A DNA stretch of 14,781 nucleotides from Dictyocoela muelleri (GCA_016256075.1 SDVU01000341.1:1-14781), one strand, 5' to 3'; positions 1 through 8,260 are shown, counted from the first letter of the stretch. Notes: a model not told the origin generated them from the sequence alone. Numbers and translations: made by a program.

Positions 1-242
1 CATATCTGAGTTTCTATCGTTGAACTGTCATGGGACGTATATTTTTTTATATGACTAATAATCTTATATATATAGAAATTATAATAAGAATCGAAGATGC
101 TTATTATAATTTCTATATATATAAGATTATTAGTCATATAAAAAAATACACGTCCCATGACAGTTCAACGATAGAAACTCAGATATGCTTTTATTTTTGA
201 TTAAGCTCTTCTGAGTGATTAGCTAGAAATGCCCCAAATAAA
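1..242. mobile_element. Foldback element copy 1, left end outside the window
   Basis: Positions 1-88 are the inverted complement of 100-187, with one mismatch in 88 (39 against 149) around an 11-base loop (89-99). The right arm continues to about 242, and that extension matches the arms of the second copy at 296-592, so both belong to one family. The complementary outer part of the left arm should lie before base 1. After 242 the sequence leaves the family consensus, so the true right terminus is lost or has diverged. No protein is encoded. The near-perfect arms suggest a recent event or arm-to-arm gene conversion. It is a non-autonomous foldback or MITE-type element whose transposase family is unknown. 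Confidence 0.8.
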
Positions 243-249
243 TTTTATG

Positions 250-265
250 GTTTTGGCGCCAAAAC
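250..265. other. Perfect 16-bp GC-centred palindrome
   Basis: The 16 bases GTTTTGGCGCCAAAAC are a perfect palindrome between the two foldback copies, with a GGCGCC core in otherwise AT-dominated DNA. The core flanked by T and A runs matches the textbook palindromic E2F/DP site. With no host gene close by, regulatory use is only a possibility. It may instead be a relic of another element's end. Confidence 0.3.
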
Positions 266-295
266 TTATTTTTTAAAAAAATCCCATAGGAAGGT

Positions 296-592
296 CGGCA
301 CTTTATATTATTTGGAGCCATTTGTAGCTAATCACTAAGAAGAGCTTAATCAAAAATAAAAAGCATATCCGAGTTTATTTCGTTGAACTGTCACGGGGTA
401 TATTTTTTTATATATTACATATTTTTTTCATAATTCGGAGACATGGTCACCCAATAAGGAAATAATATTATAATCTATAAAAAATACACGTCCCATGACA
501 GTTCGACGAGAGAAACTCAGATATGCTTTTATTTTTGATTAAGCTCTTCTGAGTGATTAGCTACAAATGGCCCCAAATAATATAAAGTGCCG
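296..592. mobile_element. Foldback element copy 2, both ends present
   Basis: A 297-bp non-autonomous element. The outermost 20 bases at each end are perfect inverted complements (CGGCACTTTATATTATTTGG at the left). Similarity continues inward for about 110 bases per arm with scattered mismatches, so the arms are 296 to about 412 and about 480-592. The centre (about 413-479) is unrelated to the centre of copy 1. No clear target duplication is visible: the left flank ends in AAGGT and the right flank is a T run. It has no coding capacity. Confidence 0.8.
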
Positions 593-791
593 TTTTTTTT
601 AATTTAAAAAATTTGCTTTTCTTTCGAAAGATGTTTACTACAATGTAAGCATCTTTTATAAGAAGCCCTAAATTCTTTAGTAGAAATTATGCAGATTTCA
701 AAGCTTTTTCCGTGAATTTTGTTCGTTCGACCCATTTTTCACATTATGTGAAAAAAACCACCTTTTTCACAGAAAAAAATATACACCCCTA
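593..791. other. Spacer before the first MULE relic, with two small hairpins
   Basis: No coding signal. It contains an imperfect hairpin at 628-655 (11-bp arms, 6-base loop, one mismatch) and a perfect 9-bp-arm hairpin at 735-755 around TTA. It could be the untranslated 5' part of the MULE-like element, but no terminal inverted repeat could be matched downstream because that element is cut short at about 1411. Confidence 0.4.
786..789 (+). promoter_or_regulatory. C-run two bases before an ATG, microsporidian-type start signal
   Basis: CCCC lies immediately before TA and the ATG at 792. CCC- or GGG-like motifs just upstream of start codons are an established feature of microsporidian genes and are thought to mark transcription starts. 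Its position, right before a FLYWCH reading frame, supports both that start and the taxonomic guess. It is a four-base motif, so chance is a real alternative. Confidence 0.4.
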
Positions 792-1411
792 ATGAATATA
801 AATTTATCAAATAATATTATTAAAAGCAAGAGAGGTAATGAAAAAATAGGATATGAGGGTTATTTTTATAACTTTACACATACCTATAATGATAAAAAAA
901 TATGGAGATGTAATAAACGTGGTTGTAATTCTATATTAAAAACCAACATTCTAAATGATTTGCTAGAACTCAACGTTCACAATCATTTAAAAGATGAAAT
1001 ATAATACAATAAAACTTTATTAAAACAAAAAATTATAGATAGGGCTTTATCTTCTAATGAATCAACAAGAAATGTTGTTTTAGGCGTGCTCAAAGACAAC
1101 ACATGCAATAATATTCCTTTTAATCTGTCAAAGTTAAATGACTATGTCAACAGGGAGCGAAATAATAACAATTTATCTATCATAAAAGATTATGACATAC
1201 CTTTGGAATTACAGATGACTGCCGACAAAAAAAAATTTTGTTTTATGATAGTGGTATCAATGATGACGATAGAGTATTGATTTTTAAACAGATGAAAATC
1301 TCATTCACGTTGAAAACTCTTCTATATGTTGTGTGATGGTACTTTTAAATCGCCTCCATCGTGTTTTGAACAAATATTCACTCTTCAGTGCAATCTCATA
1401 GTATTGTGTTT
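792..1411 (+). pseudogene. MULE-type transposase relic 1, FLYWCH zinc finger plus start of the catalytic domain
   Basis: The first 70 codons form a FLYWCH zinc finger: aromatic F25 and Y26, W38, C40, C45, and H63/H65 in an H-N-H. This finger is common at the N-terminus of eukaryotic Mutator-like transposases. The same frame carries on past one stop (TAA, 1002) to about 1230. A frame slip in an A-run then precedes text reading like the MULE block F-L-F-Y-D-S-G and V-L-I-F-K. Two more slips lead to D-G-T-F-K-S-P-P (first catalytic Asp at 1335-1337) and F-E-Q-I-F. Homology ends at about 1411, where the Merlin-like element starts; the remaining two thirds of the transposase was not found beyond it. 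The protein is dead. ATG 792 was chosen because a C-run precedes it and the finger follows at once. The family is MULE with high confidence; the subgroup is unknown. Confidence 0.85.
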
Positions 1412-1484
1412 GGGATTGAAAAACACTTAAACCCCCCCCATCGTAAAAAAATATTTTTTAAACCCATCTAAAATGAATAAAAAT
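1412..1484 (+). repeat. Left terminal inverted repeat of the Merlin-like element
   Basis: Pairs with 2377-2446. It contains an internal eight-C run and a poly-A/T stretch. Its inner edge overlaps the transposase start, and a CCC occurs seven bases before ATG 1473, so the repeat may also supply the promoter. Confidence 0.8.
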
Positions 1485-2305
1485 CAAGAAATTGAAATTT
1501 TGTCAAAATCAAAATAAATAAAAACATATAAATGTTGTTCAAAATGCCATAGCAATTGCAATATTGTTTTTAAAAAATATTGGATAGTAAAATGTAATAA
1601 GAGCAATTTCAGAAATGAGGTGAGTGTTACTAAAAATACCCCTTTATATAAGATAAAAAATGCCTTTACACATAATGCTTTCTATTTTTTATGATTTTAT
1701 AAAAAATAAATCAATTTTTGATATTGCTATATGACATAATGTTACAAAATCAAGTGTAAGAAAAACTATTTGTGATATTTCAAATTTTATTTTTTATAAA
1801 TATATTTATGATATTGGGAAATTGGGAGGAGTTGACATTATTGTAGAAGGTGATGAGAGCCATTTAGTTTGCAGAAAATATCACAGAGGAAGGTTATTAA
1901 AAGATATTTGGGTTTTAGGGTTCGTTGAAAGAACTCCTCAAAGAAGAATTATTATGATTCAAATTATAAAGTGAAACAAAAAACGTATTGAATTTTCTTA
2001 CTTTATTATTTGTTAAAAAATTATAAAAAATATATACTGATAAATGGGCTGGCTATTCAGAACTTAAAGATTTAGGTTATCAACACATGACTGTAAATCA
2101 TTCAAAGAATTTTGTGGATCCTGATAGCAATTGTCATACTAATACAATTGAAGCGAATTGGTCTAGTTTAAAAAGAGGAATTCCAATAAGTTTAAGAAGA
2201 CGAAAATATATAAATACCTTCCTCTTAAGATATATGTTAGTGAGAAATAAAAAAGGTGAAGAACTTAATACCGTTTTAAAATATATTTTTAGTTTAATTT
2301 TATAA
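1473..2305 (+). pseudogene. IS1595/Merlin-type transposase, broken
   Basis: The N-terminal part shows a zinc-ribbon arrangement: C-C-S-K-C, then K-C-N-K-S, followed by a block ending T-K-N-T-P-L-Y, similar to the ISXO2 start. The catalytic core is clear. G-D-E-S-H has the first Asp at 1852-1854, followed by the R-K-Y-H-R-G-R and W-V-L-G-F-V-E-R signature. T-D-K-W-A-G-Y has the second Asp at 2039-2041. H-T-N-T-I-E-A-N-W has the Glu at 2150-2152, then L-K-R-G-I-P. So the DDE triad is present. Stops occur early (TAA 1515) and again near 1691-1693, and the first Asp, second Asp and N-terminus lie in different frames, so at least two shifts and several stops are present. It is not functional. Confidence 0.88.
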
Positions 2306-2376
2306 AAATTTTTATTTTTATTTAAAACATTTATTAGTTTTTATTAATTTTGATTTTAACAAAATTTAAATTTCTT

Positions 2377-2446
2377 ATTTTTATTCATTTTAGACGGGGT
2401 AAAAAAATATTTTTTTACGATGGGAGGTTTAAGTGTTTTTCAACCC
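2377..2446 (-). repeat. Right terminal inverted repeat of the Merlin-like element
   Basis: Inverted partner of 1412-1484, separated from the transposase stop by about 70 bases of A/T-rich sequence. The outer end reads GTGTTTTTCAACCC. The reading frame that crosses this repeat is a by-product of the repeat and is not a gene. Confidence 0.8.
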
Positions 2447-3003
2447 AGATCTACTTTTTAAAAAATTTTCTCAGCTTTCCCGATAATAAAGAAAGACGTG
2501 CGATTAGGATCAGAGTACTTGTTTCCAACATGTTGAACATCATCATACTCGTTAATCTTGATTGAAAAGAGCATAGTGTGTTTTTTTTTATTTTAAGTTT
2601 TTTTGAAATTTCAACCCCCTCTATACTCTTACCAATAAAATTTTACAAATATGATAGAGTGCTCGAACCTGTTGTATAAATGTTTATACTATTATATACG
2701 TGTTATAACGACCGGATGTGTATTTTAGTATGTTGAAAATAAGCTATTTCATTCCAAAAAATCCATTTTATACTTTTTTGGATAAATGACCGCATCCGAA
2801 TGTCCCGCAATACGCGAGACACATATTATTTCTAATATGCTTTTTTTTAATATTAAAAATATTAATAAACGCCTATATTCACTATTCAAACAGAGAATCA
2901 TGTATTTTAGGCGGCATTAATCCGAAATTGCAGCCTGATAAAACGTTTTTTATTAAGGGAATAATAAATGTGATTAAGACTGACATATGAAAATACACTA
3001 GAT
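2447..3003. other. Unassigned AT-rich spacer
   Basis: No convincing coding region. The stretch right after the Merlin-like element does not continue the MULE catalytic domain in any frame I could follow. A small hairpin (about 2750-2790, CCAAAAAA against TTTTTTGG) and a few CG-containing words (GACCGG, CGCGAG) are the only structure. A short stretch at 2970-2995 (GTGATTAAGACTGACATATG) weakly resembles the body of the SINE-like repeat. Confidence 0.4.
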
Positions 3004-3033
3004 ACTATGGGTGGGACTAATCGAAATCTCTAA
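3004..3033. repeat. Possible transposon end sharing a TGGGACTA block with 12960-12995
   Basis: ATGGGTGGGACTAATCGAAA here resembles the inverse of the stretch near 12966-12994, which reads ATGGTAATTGGGACTAGTGA when inverted; both continue into CTCT. This could be one terminal repeat of a MITE family. No partner end or target duplication was identified at this site. Confidence 0.25.
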
Positions 3034-3112
3034 AAAGCCAAATTTATATCTAAAAAGAGTTATAAAATGAAAGAATATTCTCTTTTAGTAGTTCTAAGAA
3101 ATAAAGTCTATA

Positions 3113-3120
3113 GTTTGGAA
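3113..3120. repeat. Left target-site duplication of the hAT element
   Basis: GTTTGGAA at 3113-3120 is repeated exactly at 4427-4434, right outside the two ends of the element. Eight bases is the duplication length of hAT transposition. Confidence 0.85.
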
Positions 3121-3244
3121 TAGAGGTGGGGAACAAAAATACTATAGAGGCCATATTTAAAAAAAATAAAGCAAGGGGCCACACAAACAATAGTACTTGT
3201 ACATTATTGATAGTTTTTTTTACCAATATTAACATTTTTAATTA

Positions 3245-3395
3245 TTTAATACGGTAATTATAGTGTTGCATTGCTGATTAAGACTTGTTATAACATTAAA
3301 ATAAATATAAAGGACTTTCCTATGTGTAGTGATAAGCGTTTTGACGCATATAGGTAAAAAATTAATGTAATAAAAACACATAAAGGGCTGTTGTT
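3245..3395 (+). repeat. SINE-like repeat, copy D, body fragment inside the hAT element
   Basis: The stretch containing GCTGATTAAGACTTGTTATA, then AAAGGACTTTCCTATGTGTA and ACGCATATAGG, lines up with the body of copy A from about 13186 onward. The tRNA-like head is missing, as in copy C. Because it lies wholly within the hAT element, either it inserted after the hAT or the hAT arose around it. Boundaries are approximate. Confidence 0.55.
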
Positions 3396-3699
3396 TATAA
3401 GGTTTAATTTAAGAATATATATTTCAATGAATTAATATAAAAGAAGATCGAATTATTAGCTCATATACGATTTCTTATAGATATAACAGAAATTTTCATT
3501 TTAATATCATCAAATAATGATTAATTATGTTTTTATAAAAATGAAGATACAGCATAGATTCTATATGGGGTCGCATGCGGCCTAGACGCTGAAGTTTTCA
3601 CAGTCTTGTTTAATAAATGACCTCTTCGGGAAGAAAACTTTCACATATATGTCGTATATACTTTTATATACACCAAAATGTAGTAATTTTCATATATCA

Positions 3700-3786
3700 A
3701 ATTTATTTTTAAAAGAAGCCATAAAAGCCGCAGAAAATCTTTAGAAAGCTGGATGCGGCCTTAGGGCCACACTTTCTCCACCCCTG
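3700..3786. mobile_element. Second hAT right end, embedded
   Basis: Read inverted from 3786, the sequence starts CAGGGGTGGAGAAAGTGTGG and continues with GCGGCC-like words, matching the outer element's right end (CAGAAGTGGGGAAAGTTTGG inverted from 4426) in layout. It therefore belongs to the same hAT family. No matching left end and no copy of the adjacent GCTTATAC was found upstream. It could be the right end of a nested element that has lost its left end, or a sign that the outer element formed by fusion of two copies. Confidence 0.55.
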
Positions 3787-4426
3787 GCTTATACAATTAT
3801 AAAAAGATGAGTGTAAATTGTTTTTTTAAAAGAAATATTCAACGATATCGTGTTTAACCTATTTTTTAAATTTTTTTAACACAATTGATAATTTATTATA
3901 GTTAGTTTAAATAAGTTATTTTGAGTTTTTGTATAATCGCTAAAAACCAAATTAAGACTTAATATTACACGACTAGATCTCTTTTTTTAAAGTCACAAAT
4001 AATTTTCCACACGATATTATTTATGGCAAAAATAAATAGTTTTGAAAATCTTCTAAAGCTCTCTAAATTGAAAACTGGTTCAATGTTGAAAAGAAATAAT
4101 TAATTTAGAAATACATTTTATGATAATTTTTACAATTTCATCTCAGACATAAATAAGAAATTATATTGCCGTTTCCTTGTAAATTCTCATTATTCTTTAT
4201 CAATAATCCTATTTCAATTGTTTTATTTACACGCGCGCTGCCACTTTTATTAATTGATTTTTTTTACACTTTATCTAGCACAAAAAAATATATTGTATGT
4301 CGTATGATAAAAATCAAGAATTTTTAAAATTTCTAATTTATATATAAATAAAAAAAAATCAAAAAAGGCCAAATTAAAATCTTAAAGGGCCAAATTGGCT
4401 TTAATGCCAAACTTTCCCCACTTCTG

Positions 4427-4434
4427 GTTTGGAA
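4427..4434. repeat. Right target-site duplication of the hAT element
   Basis: GTTTGGAA, identical to 3113-3120, directly after the CTTCTG end of the element. Confidence 0.85.
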
Positions 4435-4821
4435 CTTTTATGAGGTACTTAAATAGTCATATTTAGGAGAATCTCAAAATTTATGATTAATACACAATAT
4501 TATGAATTACGATTTTGTATCTTTTTATAATTTTTTTGAGGTCATAATAATGATATTGAACCCTTATATCCCGATTTAGAGGAATAAGGTGGCGTGGTGT
4601 TTTATTATAAAGACTTAAGATTGATATGTCAATAGGTTGGCATGTTTTAAAAAGCAAATTTTAATATAGATTAATATTTTTACTTTTTCACTAATTTATA
4701 TTGAAATGAGAAAACACGGTTTTAAATATATTTTTTTCTCTATTTATTTTTTTTTAATTTTAAATTTATATTATTTAAAAAAACATTTATATGAAAATGT
4801 GAAATTTTGTTTATCTGTAGA
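4435..4821. other. Unassigned AT-rich spacer
   Basis: No reading frame of note, no inverted repeat and no family match seen. The only GC-containing island is GGTGGCGTGGTG near 4590. Confidence 0.4.
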
Positions 4822-5165
4822 GTTAAAAAGTCCCAATATGGAACTATAGTAATAATACACAAATGTTTTAGTGTAATGAAGCTGATTGAGACTAGGTCTA
4901 ATATATAATGAATCAGAAGGAATTAGCCTAGGTATGAGAAAGACTTATATAGACGCATCTTGATAATATGAGCAGTGAAACCAAAAAATGAAGATACTAT
5001 AATTAACTTACCTTCTGAGTATCGACATACTAAATACATATACAAGAGGGTCTCTGGGTATCCTATATGTCGCGTATAATGAAACAGCATAAACTAAAGG
5101 TTTAAGGCTTTCGTAAGTTATAACTCACTGGGTTGAAATTATGAATATTGTCAGAATGTAATTAA
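4822..5165 (+). repeat. SINE-like repeat, copy C, head missing or unrecognisable
   Basis: Shares in order with copies A and B: GTAATGAAGCTGATTGAGAC, a TAGCCTAGGTATGAGA stretch, GACGCATCTTGA, TATAATTAACTTACCT followed by GAGT, and the tail block AATTATGAATATTGTCAGAA. Divergence is higher than between A and B. The first 20-40 bases are uncertain and no A-box or B-box was found, so it is probably 5'-truncated, which is usual for elements copied by target-primed reverse transcription. Confidence 0.65.
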
Positions 5166-5742
5166 AATGTTTTTTGTTATCGTGTTATCAGAATAAGTTT
5201 TAGAAGGTTATCCAGCTTTCCATCATTTTATAGCGAAACGTGCGATTCTTGATTTTTTATCACAAAAAATCGAACTTTATTTATAAAATTTAAAATAATA
5301 AAAATTAAAATAAAATTAAAATAAAATGTGGGTACTAAGTTTTTATCTAAGGGCCCAGTAAAGTATCAGATAACTTAAAAAAATGTTGTTTAAATATTTG
5401 AAATATTTAATAGAACTTTAATATGACCTATATAAAGTTAATAACAATTAAATATGTCTCATTACATCTCTATTAGTTATTTTGAATACTTAATCGCCTT
5501 TTTTTCACATTTATATAATCTTCTTCTGGTTCTAATAAAAACTAAGCACATTTTTCGTTAAACCAGATAAATAAAATCTCTTTATATTATATATCCTCAT
5601 TTTTTTTATCAGATCTTTTGTTTATTCGATTGTATGCATATTTTTTATATTAAATTTTTATATCTATTTATTGGTATTATCTTCATTTCATCGACTTTCA
5701 AAAGATAAATATTTTTGTGAATAAAAATCAAAAAATAAAACC
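5166..5742. other. Unassigned AT-rich spacer
   Basis: No coding region detected. It holds a small hairpin near 5250-5270 (GATTTTTT against AAAAAATC) and an A/T low-complexity run at about 5280-5330 built from AAAATTAAAAT units. Otherwise featureless. Confidence 0.4.
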
Positions 5743-5766
5743 TTTTCATACTAAATTATGAAAAGA
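5743..5766. other. Perfect small hairpin
   Basis: CTTTTCATA at 5743-5751 pairs perfectly with TATGAAAAG at 5758-5766 around a 6-base loop. It has no T-run or gene next to it, so I do not call it a terminator. Confidence 0.4.
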
Positions 5767-5806
5767 TTGAAAACTAGAATTATGGATATTCTCAGGAAAT
5801 AATGAA
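5767..5806 (+). repeat. Tail fragment of the SINE-like repeat
   Basis: GAATTATGGATATTCTCAGG here matches the 3' block of copy A (CAATTATGGATATTGTCTGG near 13476) and of copy C (near 5137). Only about 40 bases are alike, so it is either a severely 5'-truncated copy or a shared tail motif. Confidence 0.45.
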
Positions 5807-5942
5807 AATGGTTTTTTACTTCTCGGTTAATTCCGAATTAGTTTTAAAGTGATTATATAGTATTTTAATTCGGGTTTTCAATTTTTAACAGGGTTTTTAA
5901 AAAATAACCAAATAAATTTTCATAATTTCCACAAATTTTTTA

Positions 5943-7147
5943 TGTCAGGGCAGCTCAGAAAGGAATGGATAAAGTTTAGAAAAGAATAGACAAAGTTCGG
6001 AAAGAGATGAAAAAATAAAAAAAACCCTTACGACACAAAAAAAACCTTTCTATTACCTTTAATCATTTAGAACAAATGAAAAGTTTGAGAAATGACAAAA
6101 AAACCAAGTGAATTGATGAAAATAACAATATTTGGGAAATCAAAAATTTATAAAATTTAAAAATTTTTTGATGAAAATATTAATGGCAATTTTAGAGATT
6201 ATGAAAAGAAAAATGGCGTAAAAAAACTGATAAATCACAAAAAAAATGTTTAAGAGAAATTTTTGCAAATGATAATTCTCTAACACAAATCGGTGCTCAT
6301 AAAATATTAAAATAAAAATTTGGTGAAACATCAATTTCATCGATAAAAAAACTTGTAAAATCAAGTGGATTAACTCGCAAAAGAATTAAAAGAAGATCAC
6401 AAACCTTGCTTTCTGAAAATCATAAGAGTTCAGTGAACGAGTATTGTTCTATATTAATGGTTTTTAGAAACAAAACGATTATTCGTAGATGAATCTGGTT
6501 TTAAATTACATGTGAGCAATTCATATGGATATAGCCCAGTCAATGTTGACGAAGTAAATTATTTGAAACCTTTGAGAGAAAGAAAATTATATTTATTTCA
6601 TTTGTCTACCCCAGAAATTTTTAGATATAAATTATCTGGGCGTTCTTATAATAGTACATTATTCCATGAATTTTGCATTGAAACAAACGTTTTAAATATT
6701 TTTATTACAGATTGCGGACTTGTTATATTTAATTTACGATTTCACCATCCCCCATATTAAGACATTTTTGGCAGATAAAAATATTTAATATATATTTTTA
6801 CCTACTTACTTGTCGGAATTTTTTCCCATCAAGAATGTATTAGGATTCTTAAAAGTTATATTTCAAAAAAGGCCTATCGCGAATACAAAAATAACGTTGT
6901 TACAATACTTTAAACATTCTATTATTTAATTTAAACACCATGGAGTCAAATTTTTTAGAATTTTTTATTCTAATATGTGGGAAAAGGGTAAAAATGTTTT
7001 TAACGAATTTTTTCAATTTAATTGAAAAATTAATTAGTTCTTATTTAAAAAACATTATTATTATTTTATTTTTGTATTTTTTTTATTTTTTTGATTTTTC
7101 TATTATTTTCTAAACTTTGTCCATTCTTTTCGCAAACTACCCTTTAA
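5943..7147 (+). mobile_element. Nested Tc1/IS630-like transposon, 1205 bp
   Basis: Inverted ends: TGTCAGGGCAGCTCAGAAAG on the left and, inverted, TTAAAGGGTAGTTTGCGAAA on the right. The similarity continues through AAAGAATGG and AAAGTTTAGAAAA for about 60 bases. TA duplications flank it (5941-5942 and 7148-7149). It encodes a broken plus-strand transposase. It sits inside the left inverted repeat of the outer element at 5858-8391, so it is the younger insertion. Confidence 0.82.
6076..7025 (+). pseudogene. Tc1/IS630-type transposase of the nested element, broken
   Basis: The DDE core is recognisable. L-F-V-D-E-S-G-F-K-L-H has the first Asp at 6488-6490, followed by S-Y-G-Y-S-P-V-N, the usual continuation of this box in IS630/Tc1 proteins. 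F-I-T-D-C-G has the second Asp at 6710-6712 in the same frame. In another frame, the third acidic position (normally N-P-I-E or N-P-I-D) reads F-F-P-I-K-N, with Lys at 6831-6833, so that residue is lost even apart from the frame breaks. An N-terminal helix-turn-helix part is readable between about 6230 and 6400 only by changing frame (words such as S-G-L-T-R-K-R-I-K-R). Several stops and at least three frame changes occur. The true start is not fixed; ATG 6076 or the next ATGs are possible. Confidence 0.82.
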
Positions 7148-7149
7148 TA

Positions 7150-7225
7150 AACACTATTTTTTAAAAAAAATCAGCGTTTCTACAAATAAACACGACGTTT
7201 TTTAATAACCACAGTGTTTTTAAAG
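7150..7225. repeat. Subterminal degenerate direct repeats
   Basis: Words of the form AAYMACASYGTTTTTTA recur about every 20-30 bases (AACACTATTTTTTA, ATAAACACGACGTTTTTT, ATAACCACAGTGTTTTTA). Inverted versions appear near 8290-8345 (AACGTAGTGGTTATT). They flank both arms of the outer Tc1-like element and could be repeated transposase-binding sites. Confidence 0.45.
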
Positions 7226-7599
7226 TTTTCTTAAAAATAAAAAGGACATTTTTAATTAAAATCTAATAAGTAATTGATTTCAAACACTACGACGTTATTG
7301 TCTTAAATACCCCTGTAAATCATTTTAGATAAATTTACTTGCAGAATTCAATACAAGATCTGTAATTTTCCATTAAACCCACCTTAAAGTATATTATTAC
7401 AAAATATTTAATTTTAGAAAATATAAATTCGTTTTGATTAAAGATATAACTATAAATGAACAAAATCAGGAAATTTTCTCTTTTCTCATTTTAAAAATCT
7501 ATTTTAATATTAGAGTGATGGATCTTAGCTTAATCAAGGATAAAAATGCATTTCCGTTTAATTGATTTTTGATTACATTTTTCTATGAATTGATGAAAA

Positions 7600-8260
7600 A
7601 ATGATAAACTTATCAGAGTTCACTATGCTAACAAATTTCATAACAAAAACAACTTCGTTTTAAGTTATTGCTAATATCTATCTTCATTTTTTTCAGTGTT
7701 AGGGGATTAATTGTGTTTGCAAGTTTTTCTCTTTGTAATCTTCCCAAATTCGCCTTAAATACAAAATATATGAATATTCATCAATAAAAACCCATAAATA
7801 GGTGTCTTCAATATTTATAAAATTTTGTGAATATATATGTCTTTTAATTTTACTGGATTCTAAATTGATATTTTTCGTTTTACTTTAAATATTTTTTAAG
7901 TAATTGTAAGTCCATAAATTGTTCTTTCCATCGATTTAAGAGAAAGGTTTGTAGAAAATATGCTCTATTTTTTTATTGAATCCGTAGCATTGTTATTAAC
8001 ATGTTAATTTGAGCAATTCTTCCCCAAACTTCTTAATTTCGCAATTAATCTTCTTATTCAATGCCTTTCCGTTTTTTTTACTACATCTTGAGATTAATTT
8101 TTGTATGTCCCTATAACATTTAGAGGTGCCTGTAATTTACCTTTACAAGGGAGCTGCTTCTTTTACTACAAATTTTTCTTCAGTTACTTTTTAAAGATTT
8201 TATTTCATTCGAAATTAAATCGGTTTTTTTATTTATTTCTGGCATTATAAGGATTAATTT
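7600..8260 (-). pseudogene. Tc1/IS630-type transposase of the outer element, heavily decayed
   Basis: On the minus strand, about 7880 down to 7720 gives a continuous stretch containing L-W-V-F-I-D-E-Y-S-Y and then Y-L-R-R-I-W-E-D, which is the F-I-D-E-S-G-F box and following R-R-x-W-G of IS630/Tc1 transposases. The first catalytic Asp is at 7780-7782. Upstream (8250-7950) only short pieces read like an N-terminal DNA-binding part, and downstream (7700-7600) the second Asp block could not be found. Many stops and shifts make it far older than the nested element's transposase. The identification depends on one box, the size and the TA-flanked ends. Confidence 0.6.

Larger units (their letters stand above)
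1412..2446 (+). mobile_element. Merlin/IS1595-like DNA transposon, 1035 bp
   Basis: The element has long inverted ends: 1412-1484 matches the inverse of 2377-2446 over roughly 70 bases with few differences, starting GGGATTGAAAAACAC on the left and GGGTTGAAAAACAC on the inverted right. Between them lies a broken transposase of the ISXO2/IS1595 (eukaryotic Merlin) type. The size fits a single-gene Merlin element. Merlin normally leaves 8-bp target duplications, but the flanks differ (TTGTGTTT against AGATCTAC), so one flank was lost or the ends come from different copies. It begins inside the MULE relic reading, which suggests it inserted there. Confidence 0.85.
3121..4426. mobile_element. Non-autonomous hAT element, 1306 bp
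   Basis: The ends are short imperfect inverted repeats of hAT type: TAGAGGTGGGGAA on the left and, inverted, CAGAAGTGGGGAA on the right. It is bounded by a perfect 8-bp duplication (3113-3120 and 4427-4434). Subterminal GGCC words recur at both ends (AGAGGCCA near 3146, GGGCC near 4387). No transposase signature was found in any frame, so it must depend on another hAT. Inside it lie a further hAT right end (about 3700-3786) and a copy of the SINE-like repeat (3245-3395), so it is a composite built by later insertion or by joining of related elements. Confidence 0.8.

Noticed and set aside
1-187. CRISPR or bacterial terminator hairpin
   Set aside because: There are no spaced short repeats; the 88-bp arms are far too long for a terminator and recur as a dispersed element at 296-592.
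2350-2565. 71-codon plus-strand frame after the Merlin-like transposase
   Set aside because: It runs through the right terminal inverted repeat of the element into unrelated sequence and matches no family.
3050-3235. Minus-strand frame of 61 codons with a hydrophobic look
   Set aside because: It straddles the left end and target duplication of the hAT element; hydrophobicity is expected for T-rich DNA read on that strand.
6140-6364. Minus-strand frame of 74 codons, membrane-like
   Set aside because: It is antisense to the Tc1/IS630-like transposase relic, and A-rich coding sequence gives Phe/Ile/Leu-rich antisense frames.
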